Assembly (NCBI GenBank): GCA_026645575.1
Contig: JAPKMW010000102.1
Span: 1-40,949 of the forward strand
Direction: 5' to 3'
From: Caldilineaceae bacterium
GTDB lineage: Bacteria > Chloroflexota > Anaerolineae > Caldilineales > Caldilineaceae
Length of the DNA: 40,949 bases
In this document: piece after piece, positions 8,301-17,280 of the stretch
How positions within the stretch are numbered: the first letter of the stretch is position 1
Layout: the number at the start of each line of letters is the position of its first letter
Position numbers and translations under genes: made by a program
The notes under the pieces: model-generated
The model's input: the letters and a program-made list of their open reading frames with translations, nothing else
Databases searched by the model: none
What the model was told of the DNA's origin: nothing

Positions 8301-9089
8301 TTATCGACCGATAAAAACCGGTGACCGCTTCTCAACAAAGGCAATCACCCCTTCGCGATGATCGGCGGTCATCGTGGCTTGAGCCTGCAACTCCGCCTCG
8401 GCGACGAGGATCGACGCCAGATCTTGCATGGTTGCCTGGGTCATCACCCGCTTGGTGAGACCGAGGGCGACGGTGGGGCGTTGGGCCAGTTGTTGCGCCC
8501 ATTGTTGGGCATCGGCCAAGAGCGTATCGGCGACAGTGACGCGATTGGCGATTCCTAGTTCGGCACAACGGGGAGCCGGAATGCGTTCGCCGCTAATGGC
8601 AATTTCATACGCACGACTGTAGCCCACCAGACGGGTCAAAAACCAACTGGCCCCGGCATCGGGCACCAGGCCGATATTGCTAAAGGCCAGGACAAAGGTG
8701 GCGTCATCCGCCATGATGCGCAGATCGCAGGCCAGTGCGATGGAAGCGCCGGCGCCGGCAGCCGCCCCATTGATTGCGGCAATCACGGGTTTTTCCAATG
8801 TGCAGATGCTTTCGATGAGTGGACGATAGTAGTTGAGAACCACATCGCGCACAGCGTCCGGTTCGGGGATGCCGCCAAAGATGCTCAAATCCTGGCCGGC
8901 GCAAAAGCCCTTGCCCGCGCCTGTTAACAGCACCGCACGCACGCGTTCATCTTCCCCGGCAGCTTCTACACGGGTGCGCAACACCTGCAACATGGCCGGC
9001 GTCACCGCATTGCGTCGCTCCGGTCGATTCAGGGTAATCGTCGCCACCCCTGCGTCCACGCTATACAACACCATCTGCGCATCACTCAT
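8301..9089 (-). CDS. Enoyl-CoA hydratase/isomerase family protein, PaaG-like
   Basis: The 262-residue crotonase-fold protein has both oxyanion-hole segments (FCAGQDL near 62-68 and AAINGAAAGAGASIALACDL near 104-122). It keeps an acidic residue in GLVPDAGAS (D144), while the first crotonase Glu position is occupied by small residues (GAGAS). That single-acid pattern is typical of isomerases such as PaaG rather than true hydratases. The start is the ATG at 9089, because AAAGGAG lies eight bases before it, inside a longer frame starting at 9116. The length then matches the family. It runs into the SDR gene 30 bases downstream. Confidence 0.85.
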   Translation of the reverse strand: MSDAQMVLYSVDAGVATITLNRPERRNAVTPAMLQVLRTRVEAAGEDERVRAVLLTGAGKGFCAGQDLSIFGGIPEPDAVRDVVLNYYRPLIESICTLEKPVIAAINGAAAGAGASIALACDLRIMADDATFVLAFSNIGLVPDAGASWFLTRLVGYSRAYEIAISGERIPAPRCAELGIANRVTVADTLLADAQQWAQQLAQRPTVALGLTKRVMTQATMQDLASILVAEAELQAQATMTADHREGVIAFVEKRSPVFIGR

Positions 9090-9123
9090 GAAGCCATCTC
9101 CTTTTATGAATTGCAATCATTGT

Positions 9124-9186
9124 AATAAGGAATGGAGAATGGAAAATCAGTAACAATTACTGATTTTCCATTCTCCATTCCTTATT
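9124..9186. terminator. 30-bp perfect inverted repeat with CAA loop between purF and the enoyl-CoA gene
   Basis: Arms 9124-9153 and 9157-9186 are exact reverse complements. TTTT follows the arm on the plus strand only. It immediately follows the purF stop, so it should fold in the purF transcript and separate it from the downstream hydratase gene. The arm contains GGAATGGAGAATGG, a near-repeat of seven bases. Confidence 0.7.
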
Positions 9187-9188
9187 TT

Positions 9189-10610
<1,422 letters not shown>

Positions 10611-10637
10611 GGTTAATCTTTGTTTCCTAAACTCAAG

Positions 10638-10652
10638 CGTCCCTACGGGACG
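10638..10652. repeat. Short palindrome CGTCCC-TAC-GGGACG in the purK-purF gap
   Basis: A 6-bp stem with a three-base loop. It is the same core as each arm of the element at 33267-33340 and lies just upstream of the purF start, within the operon. Confidence 0.6.
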
Positions 10653-10672
10653 GATAACCAACCAAACTTGCT

Positions 10673-11833
10673 TTATACAACACTATTTGTTAACCGTTCT
10701 TTGGCCATCAAAACAAGCTGGTGTGCGTCTTCCAGAGTATCGGCCAGCACGGTCAAATGGCCCATTTTACGTCCTGGCCGCGCCGCCTCTTTGCCGTACA
10801 GGTGTAGCTTTACATTGGGCAACGCACAGGCCGCCGCCCAGTCCGGTTCCCCCTGTGCCCACAGATCACCCAGCAGATTGACCATCGCTGTTGGTCGCAC
10901 CAGCGTGGTCGCCCCTAGTGGCAAACCGCAAACGGCGCGCAACTGCTGTTCAAATTGGCTGGTGACGGCCCCTTCAATCGTCAAATGGCCGGAATTGTGG
11001 GGACGCGGGGCCAGTTCATTGACCAGCAAACGGTCGTCATGGGTCAAGAACAGCTCCACACAGAGGACGCCGACCACATCCAACTTGGTGAGAATCGTCC
11101 GAGCAATCTCGACGGCATCGGTCACCACCTGCGGCGCGACCCTTGCCGGCGCCAGGGAGAGATCCAGAATGTGATTGCGGTGCAGATTTTCGATCACGCC
11201 GTAGTGGGCAAAGCTGCCATCAACGCCCCGCGCCGCCACTACGGACACTTCCCGTGCAAAGTTGACAAAGGCTTCCAACACGGCGGGTTGCTCACCAATT
11301 GCTCGCCAAGCCGTCGCCGCTTCTTCGGGGTGGGTGATTTTCGCTTGTCCTTTGCCGTCGTAGCCAAAGGCGGCAGTCTTCAGCACCGCCGGGCAACCAA
11401 GGCGCGCCAGGCCCGCTTGCAAATCGGCCAGACTATGTACTTCGGCAAAGCCCGTCACCGGCAAACCGGCTTCGGCTAAAAAGCGTTTTTCCCGCAAGCG
11501 GTTTTGGGTGGTGTGCAACACCCAGCCGCCGGGGCGCACAGGAACGCCTGCTTCTTCGGCAAGCTGCGCCACCTCGGCGGCGACATTCTCAAACTCAAAG
11601 GTGACAACATCAACACCTTGTACAAAACGGCGCACCGCGTCCAAGTCGGCATAAGGTGCGCAAATTTCCCGATCCGCCACCTGTCCCGTTGGCGAATTGG
11701 CTTCAGGCGAAAAGGTATGAATCCGATAGCCCATGCGGCGCGCAACCAGCGCCAACATCCGTCCCAGTTGGCCGCTGCCAAAGACGCCAATCGTGGCGCC
11801 GGGTAGGAGCGTCATTTGTTTGTTCGTTGCCAT
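10673..11833 (-). CDS. purK: N5-carboxyaminoimidazole ribonucleotide synthase
   Basis: PurK uses ATP and bicarbonate to carboxylate aminoimidazole ribonucleotide in purine synthesis. The 386-residue protein has the N-terminal GVFGSGQLGRML motif (about 16-27), the ATP-grasp lysine segments (PAVLKTAAFGYDGKGQ), and the diagnostic C-terminal signature APRPHNSGHLTIEGA followed by TSQFEQQLRAV and GLPLG. The usual partner purE is not adjacent. It is first in a two-gene operon with purF. M1 or M7 could be the start; no strong ribosome site distinguishes them. Confidence 0.95.
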   Translation of the reverse strand: MATNKQMTLLPGATIGVFGSGQLGRMLALVARRMGYRIHTFSPEANSPTGQVADREICAPYADLDAVRRFVQGVDVVTFEFENVAAEVAQLAEEAGVPVRPGGWVLHTTQNRLREKRFLAEAGLPVTGFAEVHSLADLQAGLARLGCPAVLKTAAFGYDGKGQAKITHPEEAATAWRAIGEQPAVLEAFVNFAREVSVVAARGVDGSFAHYGVIENLHRNHILDLSLAPARVAPQVVTDAVEIARTILTKLDVVGVLCVELFLTHDDRLLVNELAPRPHNSGHLTIEGAVTSQFEQQLRAVCGLPLGATTLVRPTAMVNLLGDLWAQGEPDWAAACALPNVKLHLYGKEAARPGRKMGHLTVLADTLEDAHQLVLMAKERLTNSVV

Positions 11834-11874
11834 TAATCTCTGTCTTTTCTCTTTGGACTGCGTTTAGCAGATTG

Positions 11875-11880
11875 AGTATA
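11875..11880 (-). promoter_or_regulatory. Probable -10 box of the purK-purF promoter
   Basis: TATACT on the minus strand lies about 42 bases before the purK start. No good -35 is visible 16-18 bases upstream, so an activator may be needed. The remaining intergenic DNA to 11990 shows nothing gene-like. Confidence 0.4.
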
Positions 11881-12051
11881 ACACAAAGCTGCCGTAGGTG
11901 CTTAAAACTTTCATGGGTAACCAGACGCAATTGCCGAAACCGACGTTGTCCCCGTAGATTGGAATAAACATTACTGATTTGGCCTCCCAGCCCGGCTATA
12001 CTATTACTGTTACAAGATATAGTAAGTTCTATCACGACTAATGTAAATCAG

Positions 12052-12083
12052 CCGCTTAGACTTCACCGCTAAGCGGTTTTTTT
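12052..12083 (+). terminator. Orphan intrinsic terminator in the cold-shock leader region
   Basis: CCGCTTAG (12052-12059) pairs with CTAAGCGG (12069-12076) across a nine-base loop and is followed by seven T residues. No plus-strand gene lies upstream. A TATACT at 11997-12002 could start a transcript of about 75 bases ending here, so this may close a small RNA or act as an attenuator of the cold-shock gene. Confidence 0.65.
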
Positions 12084-12093
12084 GACCTCTTTT

Positions 12094-12122
12094 TTGTTGG
12101 GAGTAACTTCATTCTGTACTGT
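12094..12122 (+). promoter_or_regulatory. Promoter candidate for the cold-shock gene
   Basis: TTGTTG (12094-12099) and TACTGT (12117-12122) are 17 bases apart, directly after the orphan terminator. Transcription would begin near 12129, giving a leader of about 38 bases. Confidence 0.45.
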
Positions 12123-12166
12123 AACTTAATTTATCGTATCTATACAGGAAAAGGAGTTTTCCCACA

Positions 12167-12379
12167 ATGAGTACACTTGTCAAAGGAACCGTGAAGTGGT
12201 TCAATGATCAAAAAGGTTTTGGCTTCATCACCCCTGAATCTGGCGCCAAAGATGTCTTCGTCCATCAATCGGCGATTATGTCCACGGGCTTTCGTAGCCT
12301 GAGCGAAGGTGACCGCGTCGAGTTCAGTGTTGAACAAGGCCCCAAAGGCCCCGCCGCCGCCAACGTGACAAAGGTCTAA
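12167..12379 (+). CDS. Cold-shock domain protein (CspA family)
   Basis: The 70-residue single-domain OB-fold protein binds single-stranded RNA/DNA and acts as an RNA chaperone. RNP1 is KGFGFI (about 18-23) and RNP2 is VFVHQS (about 30-35); the leading KGTVKWFND is typical. AAGGAG lies ten bases before the ATG. The gene is monocistronic: a promoter and terminator flank it closely. Whether it is cold-induced or constitutive cannot be told; an orphan terminator upstream hints at leader control. Confidence 0.96.
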   Translation: MSTLVKGTVKWFNDQKGFGFITPESGAKDVFVHQSAIMSTGFRSLSEGDRVEFSVEQGPKGPAAANVTKV

Positions 12380-12432
12380 ACAACCATAAGTGTGTCTGGT
12401 TATAAAAGACCGGAGCACACTGAGCCAATATA

Positions 12433-12473
12433 AAGAAAAGCAGGGGTTCAGCGAACCCCTGCTTTTCTTTTTC
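12433..12473 (+). terminator. Intrinsic terminator of the cold-shock gene
   Basis: A 17-bp perfect stem (12433-12449 with 12453-12469), loop AGC, with the T-rich arm continuing into TTTT. It is the strongest canonical terminator in the window. Confidence 0.88.
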
Positions 12474-12513
12474 CAAAGGTACCTCCTTCACATCCACCCT
12501 GTTCCTAACAAAG

Positions 12514-12542
12514 TTGCGTTTGTTACCCAAATCCGGTACAAT
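12514..12542 (+). promoter_or_regulatory. Sigma70-type promoter for the polyamine operon
   Basis: TTGCGT (12514-12519) and TACAAT (12537-12542) are 17 bases apart. The leader to the lipoprotein start would be about 218 bases, long enough for post-transcriptional control. No gene is supported in 12474-12766; the open frames there lack ribosome sites and overlap the terminator. Confidence 0.55.
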
Positions 12543-12766
12543 CTGTGCCACTCGCCAACGGACAAGCTAGTGGACAAAGCAGCAGCACCCGAAGCGCCTC
12601 CCACTTACATACCCCAAGTGGCCCTTCCGGCGGTCGTCAGTCAATGTGCGTTTGGTCGAAATTGTCCAACTTATTTGCCGATCCTTGTTGCGTTCCGGCG
12701 CCGCCAACAGCGTATCCAGCCCAATTTTTATAAACCGTACTGAATCGAACATCAGGAGAATGAACC

Positions 12767-13981
12767 ATGAAACAGAAACGGCTATCGACCGCATTGGTTT
12801 TATTGCTGATCCTTAGCATGACGCTGGCGGCTTGTGTTGCGCCTCAAGCGCCGGCGGCTGGCGGAGATGGTGCCGCTGCCCCAGAAAGTACCATGATGCA
12901 GGCCATTGGCGAGGGTGAAGGCGAAGTTGCCATCGTTGCCTGGGCCGGCTACATCGAACGAGGGGAGACCGATCCCAATTTTGACTGGGTCACCGAATTT
13001 GAAGCGGAGAGCGGCTGTAAAGTGACGGTAAAGACCGCGGCCACCTCCGATGAAATGGTGGCGCTGATGAACGAAGGCGGCTTTGATCTGGTAACCGCTT
13101 CGGGCGACGCTAGTCTGCGCCTGATCTTTGGTGGCAAGGTGCAGGAGATCAACCTCGACCTGATCGAAGGCTATAGCACGGTTGACGAGCGGCTGCAAAA
13201 CGCCCCCTGGCACACCGTGGACGGTAAGCACTATGGCGTGCCTTACCAATGGGGCGCCAATGTCCTGATGTACAACAGCGAAACCTTTGGCGATCAGGCG
13301 CCGACCAGTTGGAACGTCGTCTTTGAAGAAATGACCCTGCCCGACGGTGAAACCAACAAGGGGCGCGTCCAGGCTTTCGACGGCCCGATCTATATTGCCG
13401 ACGCCGCCCTCTATCTCAAGGCCCACCAACCGGAATTGGGCATTGACGACCCCTATGCGCTCAATCAGGAACAATTTGATGCCGCCCTGGCCTTGTTACG
13501 GACACAGCGTGAATTAGTTGGTCGCTACTGGCATGACGCCTTTGTGCAGATCGATGACTTCACCAATGAAGGCGTGGTTGCCTCTGGTTCCTGGCCTTTC
13601 CAGGTTAACCTGCTGGTGGCCAATGGCGAACCAATTGCCAGCGTGATCCCGGAAGAGGGCGCCACCGGTTGGGCCGACACCACCATGATGCACGTCGATG
13701 CCCCCCATCCCAACTGTGCCTACATGTGGCTGAACCACTCACTCAACCCCAAGTTGCAAGGCGATTTGGCCGCTTGGTTTGGATCGGTGCCGGCGGTGCC
13801 GGCGGCCTGTGAAGGCAACGAGTTACTCGGCGCCGAAGGCTGCACAACCAACGGCTTTGAAAACTTCGATAAGATCAACTTCTGGAAGACCCCCACCGCC
13901 GACTGCTTCGGCGCCGGCGGCGCCTGTGTCCCCTATGCCGACTGGGTGACGAGCTACGTGGCAATTATGGGCGGCCAGTAA
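12767..13981 (+). CDS. Extracellular polyamine-binding lipoprotein (PotD/YdcS-like)
   Basis: The 404-residue solute-binding protein starts with a lipoprotein signal peptide ending in the lipobox LAAC (lipidated C23). A Gly/Ala-rich spacer follows, then a two-lobed type II binding fold of the spermidine/putrescine class, recognisable in FDLVTASGDASLRLI, GVPYQWGANVLMYN and ASGSWPFQVNLL. It would capture polyamines outside the cell for the downstream ABC permeases. The C-terminal third carries at least five cysteines (CEGNELLGAEGC, DCFGAGGAC), suggesting disulfides. AGGAG precedes the ATG by eight bases. It heads an operon with a PatD-like dehydrogenase and transporter genes, the gene content of E. 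coli ydcSTUV-patD. The polyamine substrate is inferred from that context. Confidence 0.87.
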   Translation: MKQKRLSTALVLLLILSMTLAACVAPQAPAAGGDGAAAPESTMMQAIGEGEGEVAIVAWAGYIERGETDPNFDWVTEFEAESGCKVTVKTAATSDEMVALMNEGGFDLVTASGDASLRLIFGGKVQEINLDLIEGYSTVDERLQNAPWHTVDGKHYGVPYQWGANVLMYNSETFGDQAPTSWNVVFEEMTLPDGETNKGRVQAFDGPIYIADAALYLKAHQPELGIDDPYALNQEQFDAALALLRTQRELVGRYWHDAFVQIDDFTNEGVVASGSWPFQVNLLVANGEPIASVIPEEGATGWADTTMMHVDAPHPNCAYMWLNHSLNPKLQGDLAAWFGSVPAVPAACEGNELLGAEGCTTNGFENFDKINFWKTPTADCFGAGGACVPYADWVTSYVAIMGGQ

Positions 13982-13989
13982 AATCTCTC

Positions 13990-14030
13990 AATCTCTCAAT
14001 CTCTGAATCTCCGACCGAGATTGAGAGATT
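13990..14030. repeat. 14-bp hairpin after the binding-protein gene
   Basis: AATCTCTCAATCTC (13990-14003, with a second copy at 13982-13995) pairs with 14017-14030. Without a T-run it probably stabilises or attenuates, letting the lipoprotein be made in excess over downstream genes. Same arm type as 4868-4898. Confidence 0.7.
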
Positions 14031-14050
14031 AACTCATATGGAGTGGAACG

Positions 14051-15493
14051 ATGAGTCACAACCTATGGATCAACGGCGAATGGACAGCGAGCGTCGGTGG
14101 CGGGGTGATGGCGGTGGAGAATCCGGCCACGGGTACACCGATTGCCGAAGTCGTGAATGGCAGTCGCACCGACGTGGAGCGGGCGGTAAAGGCAGCGACC
14201 ACCGCCTTTTATGATGGGCGTTGGTCGAAAAAGACGCCGGCGGAACGGTCGTTGGCGCTCTGGAAGCTGGCGGATCTCTTACAAGCGCGGGCGGCGGACT
14301 TTGCCCGTGTGGAATCGGAGAATACGGGCAAACCTTATGTCATGGGCAGCCTGGGCGCTGATTTGCCCTTTGCCGTCGATAATCTGCGTTTTTTTGCTGC
14401 GGCGGCGCGCGACACCCACGGTTCACACGCCGGCGAATTTATGAGTGGCTACACCTCGATCTTCCGGCGCGAACCGGTTGGGCCGGTTGGACAGATCGCC
14501 CCTTGGAATTATCCCTTGATGATGGCCGTCTGGAAGATTGGCCCGGCGCTGGCCGCAGGCTGCACCGTTGTCCTCAAGCCGGCGCCGACCACACCTCTCA
14601 CCACCTTGATGCTGGCGGAGCTGGCGGCGGAGGCGGGCATTCCGCCCGGTGTCTTCAATGTCGTCACCGGTGATAACGATACTGGACAAGCGTTAGTTGA
14701 ACACCCCGATCTGCGCATGATCAGCCTGACCGGTTCAACCCGTACCGGCAAAACGATCATGAAAACCGCCGCCGATACTTTGAAACGGGTGCATCTGGAG
14801 TTAGGCGGCAAGGCGCCGCTGATTATCTTTGATGACGCTGATGTCGAAACCTTTGCCGCCAAGGCCACTGTAGGCGCTACCTTTAATACCGGCCAGGATT
14901 GCACGGCAGCGACACGCGTCTATGTTGAGCAGAGCAAATACAATGATGTCATGGAGGCGGTGGTCGAATCGATGCGCGCCGTGAAGATTGGCGCGCCCTT
15001 TGCCGATGATACACAGATGGGGCCATTTATCTCCGGCGCACAACGGGAACGGGTCGAAGGGTTCCTCAGCGGCGCCCAAGCCAGCGGCGCCCGCATTGTC
15101 ACCGGGGGCGCGCGTCCGTCCGGCTTTGACCAGGGCTATTTCTTCGAGCCGACAGTGATCGTGGATGCCGATCAGAAGTCGGAGATCATTCAGTCCGAGG
15201 TCTTTGGGCCGGTCCTGACGATTACGCCGTTCAACGATGAAGCCGAAGCGCTGCGCCTGGGCAATGATGTCCTTTATGGCCTGGCGGCGTCGGTCTTTAC
15301 ACGCGACATTGGCCGCGCCATGCGTCTCTCGTCCGCCCTGGAATTTGGCACCGTCTGGATCAACGATCATATCCCGCTCACATCCGAGACGCCCCACGGC
15401 GGCTTTAAACAGTCAGGCTTCGGCAAGGATCTCTCGGCGGAAGCGGTCGGCGATTACCAGATCACCAAACATGTCATGGTGGCCCACGCATGA
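14051..15493 (+). CDS. patD: Aminoaldehyde dehydrogenase, gamma-aminobutyraldehyde dehydrogenase-like
   Basis: The 480-residue aldehyde dehydrogenase has catalytic C284 in the segment NTGQDCTAATR, general base E250 (HLELGGKAP), N153 (APWNYP) and K176 (VLKPAP). The GQDCTAA context resembles E. coli PatD (YdcW), which oxidises 4-aminobutyraldehyde to GABA in putrescine breakdown; betaine aldehyde dehydrogenases are the near alternative. Its place between a polyamine-binding lipoprotein and the transporter ATPase favours the PatD role. GGAG lies seven bases upstream of the ATG. Its stop overlaps the next start by four bases (ATGA), so translation of dehydrogenase and ATPase is coupled. Confidence 0.87.
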   Translation: MSHNLWINGEWTASVGGGVMAVENPATGTPIAEVVNGSRTDVERAVKAATTAFYDGRWSKKTPAERSLALWKLADLLQARAADFARVESENTGKPYVMGSLGADLPFAVDNLRFFAAAARDTHGSHAGEFMSGYTSIFRREPVGPVGQIAPWNYPLMMAVWKIGPALAAGCTVVLKPAPTTPLTTLMLAELAAEAGIPPGVFNVVTGDNDTGQALVEHPDLRMISLTGSTRTGKTIMKTAADTLKRVHLELGGKAPLIIFDDADVETFAAKATVGATFNTGQDCTAATRVYVEQSKYNDVMEAVVESMRAVKIGAPFADDTQMGPFISGAQRERVEGFLSGAQASGARIVTGGARPSGFDQGYFFEPTVIVDADQKSEIIQSEVFGPVLTITPFNDEAEALRLGNDVLYGLAASVFTRDIGRAMRLSSALEFGTVWINDHIPLTSETPHGGFKQSGFGKDLSAEAVGDYQITKHVMVAHA

Positions 15494-16536
15494 GCGCACC
15501 GCCGACGGTTTCGCTGCCAGCGGTTGAGTTTGTTGAGGTCAGCCGCTATTTTGAGGAAGTGCGCGCCGTGGACAAAGTCAGTTTGCGCATTGCCGATGGT
15601 GAATTTTTCACCATGCTCGGGCCGTCCGGTTCGGGCAAGACGACCTGTCTACGGTTGATCGCCGGCTTTGAACAGCCCACGGCGGGACAGATCTACCTGC
15701 ATGGGCAGGAGGTCAGCCGGTTGCCGCCCTATGAGCGGGATGTCAACACCGTCTTTCAGAACTATGCCCTCTTTCCCCACCTGACCGTGGGCGAAAATAT
15801 TGCTTATAGCCTGATGGTGCGCAAGGTTTCCAAGCCGGAACGGGAGCGTCGAGTAGCGGAGATGTTGGAGTTGGTGCGGCTACCTGGTATTGCCAAGCGC
15901 AAACCGTCGCAACTCTCCGGCGGGCAGCAACAGCGGGTGGCGCTGGCGCGCGCGCTCATCAACCATCCGCGTGTGCTGCTGCTCGACGAACCATTGGGCG
16001 CACTTGACCTTAAATTGCGCCAGGAGATGCAGGTCGAGTTAAAGGCGATTCAACACCAGGTCGGCATCACCTTTATCTTTGTCACCCATGACCAGGAAGA
16101 GGCGCTGACCATGAGCGACCGCATCGCCATCTTCAACCACGGGCGCATCGAGCAACTTGGCTCGCCGACCGATCTCTATGAACATCCCCATACGCGTTTT
16201 GTCGCCACCTTTATGGGCACCTCCAACGTGATCGAGGGGGAAACCGCACGAGCCATTACCGGCCAAAGCACTCCCTTCGCCCTGCGCCCGGAAAAGATCC
16301 GCCTGTTGCCGCTGGAGAGCGTCGTGAGTGACGGCGCCTGTACCATCAACGGGGTCATTGAACGCGTAACCTACCTGGGGATGCACACCCGCTTCACCGT
16401 CAAAGTGGCGCAAGGCAATGAGTTGATCGTCGTGCGCCAGAATGATGAAGCGACGAGTGGCGGTAGTTGGCAACCGGGTGATTCAGTGCGCTTAGTATGG
16501 CCACGGGCGGCGAATAATCAGTTAACCGGCGATTAG
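15490..16536 (+). CDS. ABC transporter ATPase of a polyamine importer (PotA/YdcT-like)
   Basis: This 348-residue ATPase energises import. Walker A is GPSGSGKTT (44-52), the Q-loop VFQNYALFPH (Q90), the signature LSGGQQQR (142-149), Walker B LLLDEP (163-168) and the switch H200 (VTHDQEEA). The last ~100 residues form the TOBE-type regulatory domain usual in PotA and UgpC/MalK relatives. The start overlaps the dehydrogenase stop. The two membrane partners should follow directly, but here an AbiE toxin-antitoxin pair intervenes, with 102 bases between this stop and the antitoxin start. Confidence 0.94.
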   Translation: MSAPPTVSLPAVEFVEVSRYFEEVRAVDKVSLRIADGEFFTMLGPSGSGKTTCLRLIAGFEQPTAGQIYLHGQEVSRLPPYERDVNTVFQNYALFPHLTVGENIAYSLMVRKVSKPERERRVAEMLELVRLPGIAKRKPSQLSGGQQQRVALARALINHPRVLLLDEPLGALDLKLRQEMQVELKAIQHQVGITFIFVTHDQEEALTMSDRIAIFNHGRIEQLGSPTDLYEHPHTRFVATFMGTSNVIEGETARAITGQSTPFALRPEKIRLLPLESVVSDGACTINGVIERVTYLGMHTRFTVKVAQGNELIVVRQNDEATSGGSWQPGDSVRLVWPRAANNQLTGD

Positions 16537-16548
16537 TTTTACACCGAT

Positions 16549-16581
16549 TATACGCGAACTTTATGATAAAGTTTGCGTATA
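16549..16581. promoter_or_regulatory. 15-bp palindrome upstream of the abiE promoter (candidate antitoxin operator 1)
   Basis: Arms 16549-16563 and 16567-16581 match at 14 of 15 positions around a TGA spacer; the ends read TATACGC and GCGTATA. AbiEi antitoxins are known to bind inverted repeats at their promoter, so this is the natural candidate. It could also act as a hairpin after the ATPase gene. Confidence 0.6.
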
Positions 16582-16602
16582 ATTAACAAACAGACTCAAT
16601 CT

Positions 16603-16640
16603 ATTGCAATAACTTGCCATTTATGGTATATTATTGCAAT
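16603..16640 (+). promoter_or_regulatory. abiE promoter bracketed by a perfect 10-bp inverted repeat (candidate operator 2)
   Basis: TTGCAA (16604-16609) and TATATT (16627-16632) are 17 bases apart. ATTGCAATAA (16603-16612) is the exact reverse complement of TTATTGCAAT (16631-16640), so one repeat covers the -35 and the other spans the -10 end and start codon. The predicted transcription start falls on or next to the ATG at 16639, suggesting a leaderless mRNA. Confidence 0.65.
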
Positions 16641-17280
16641 GAAATTCAAAGACACCTTAGCCCTACTTGGACAAGAACCCTTATTTGAAACAGGTTTGCT
16701 TTTAGCTGGCGCCGTCGACCAAGCCGACATTCAACGCCAATTGTCGCGTTGGGTGCAGGCAAAGCGTATCTATCAATTGCGTCGAGGTCTCTATACCATT
16801 GCGCCGCCTTATCAAAAGGTAGCACCGCATCCTTTTTTGGTGGCGAACCGGTTGGTACGAGGTTCCTATGTCAGTTGCCAAACAGCTCTGGCTTATTATG
16901 GGTTGATTCCAGAGTATGTAGCGATTACCATCAGCGTTACCACCCAGCGTCCCGGCAGTTGGACGACGCCTATCGGTCACTATGAATTTCGGCATATCAA
17001 ACCACCCCTGTTTATTGGCTATCAACGGATAGAAGTCATTCAAGATCAGTGGGTTTATCTTGCGCGACCAGAAAAAGCGCTACTGGATCTCGCTTATCTT
17101 TATCCTGGGGCAGATGATCCGGCGTATTTACAGGAGTTGCGGTTGCAAAACCTCTATCAATTTGATATTGATAAGTTGTGGGAACTCGCAACCGCTGCCG
17201 ATAGCCCTAAATTACTACGTGTCGCAGAGCAAGTTGTTAAATTGGCGCAACAAGAGGAAGCAGATTACGAAGTCCTATGA
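16639..17280 (+). CDS. abiEi: AbiEi-type antitoxin / transcriptional regulator (type IV toxin-antitoxin)
   Basis: The 213-residue protein has an N-terminal winged-helix region (about 1-55, ending QLRRGLYTIAPP, the family's usual 'R.G.Y' turn). A C-terminal domain follows with VSCQTALAYYGL and ARPEKALLDLAYL, both characteristic of AbiEi. AbiEi antitoxins repress their own operon and neutralise AbiEii without direct binding. The ATG at 16639 is chosen over the longer frame (TTG 16573) because the promoter lies in between. Local base composition is visibly AT-richer than the flanking operon, a sign of transfer. It overlaps abiEii by four bases (ATGA). Confidence 0.85.
   Translation: MKFKDTLALLGQEPLFETGLLLAGAVDQADIQRQLSRWVQAKRIYQLRRGLYTIAPPYQKVAPHPFLVANRLVRGSYVSCQTALAYYGLIPEYVAITISVTTQRPGSWTTPIGHYEFRHIKPPLFIGYQRIEVIQDQWVYLARPEKALLDLAYLYPGADDPAYLQELRLQNLYQFDIDKLWELATAADSPKLLRVAEQVVKLAQQEEADYEVL

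Noticed and set aside
9090..9116. Longer start of the enoyl-CoA hydratase-like gene
   Set aside because: The Shine-Dalgarno lies inside this extension, so translation must begin at 9089.
10611..10661. N-terminal extension of PurF
   Set aside because: The extra 17 residues would precede the propeptide; the start at 10610 puts the nucleophile Cys at position 11, as expected.
12390..12743. Open frames in the gap between the cold-shock and lipoprotein genes
   Set aside because: They run through a strong terminator, overlap the predicted promoter, lack ribosome sites and show no protein-like pattern.
12800..13474. 224-codon minus-strand open frame
   Set aside because: Antisense to the polyamine-binding lipoprotein, with no motif or start signal.
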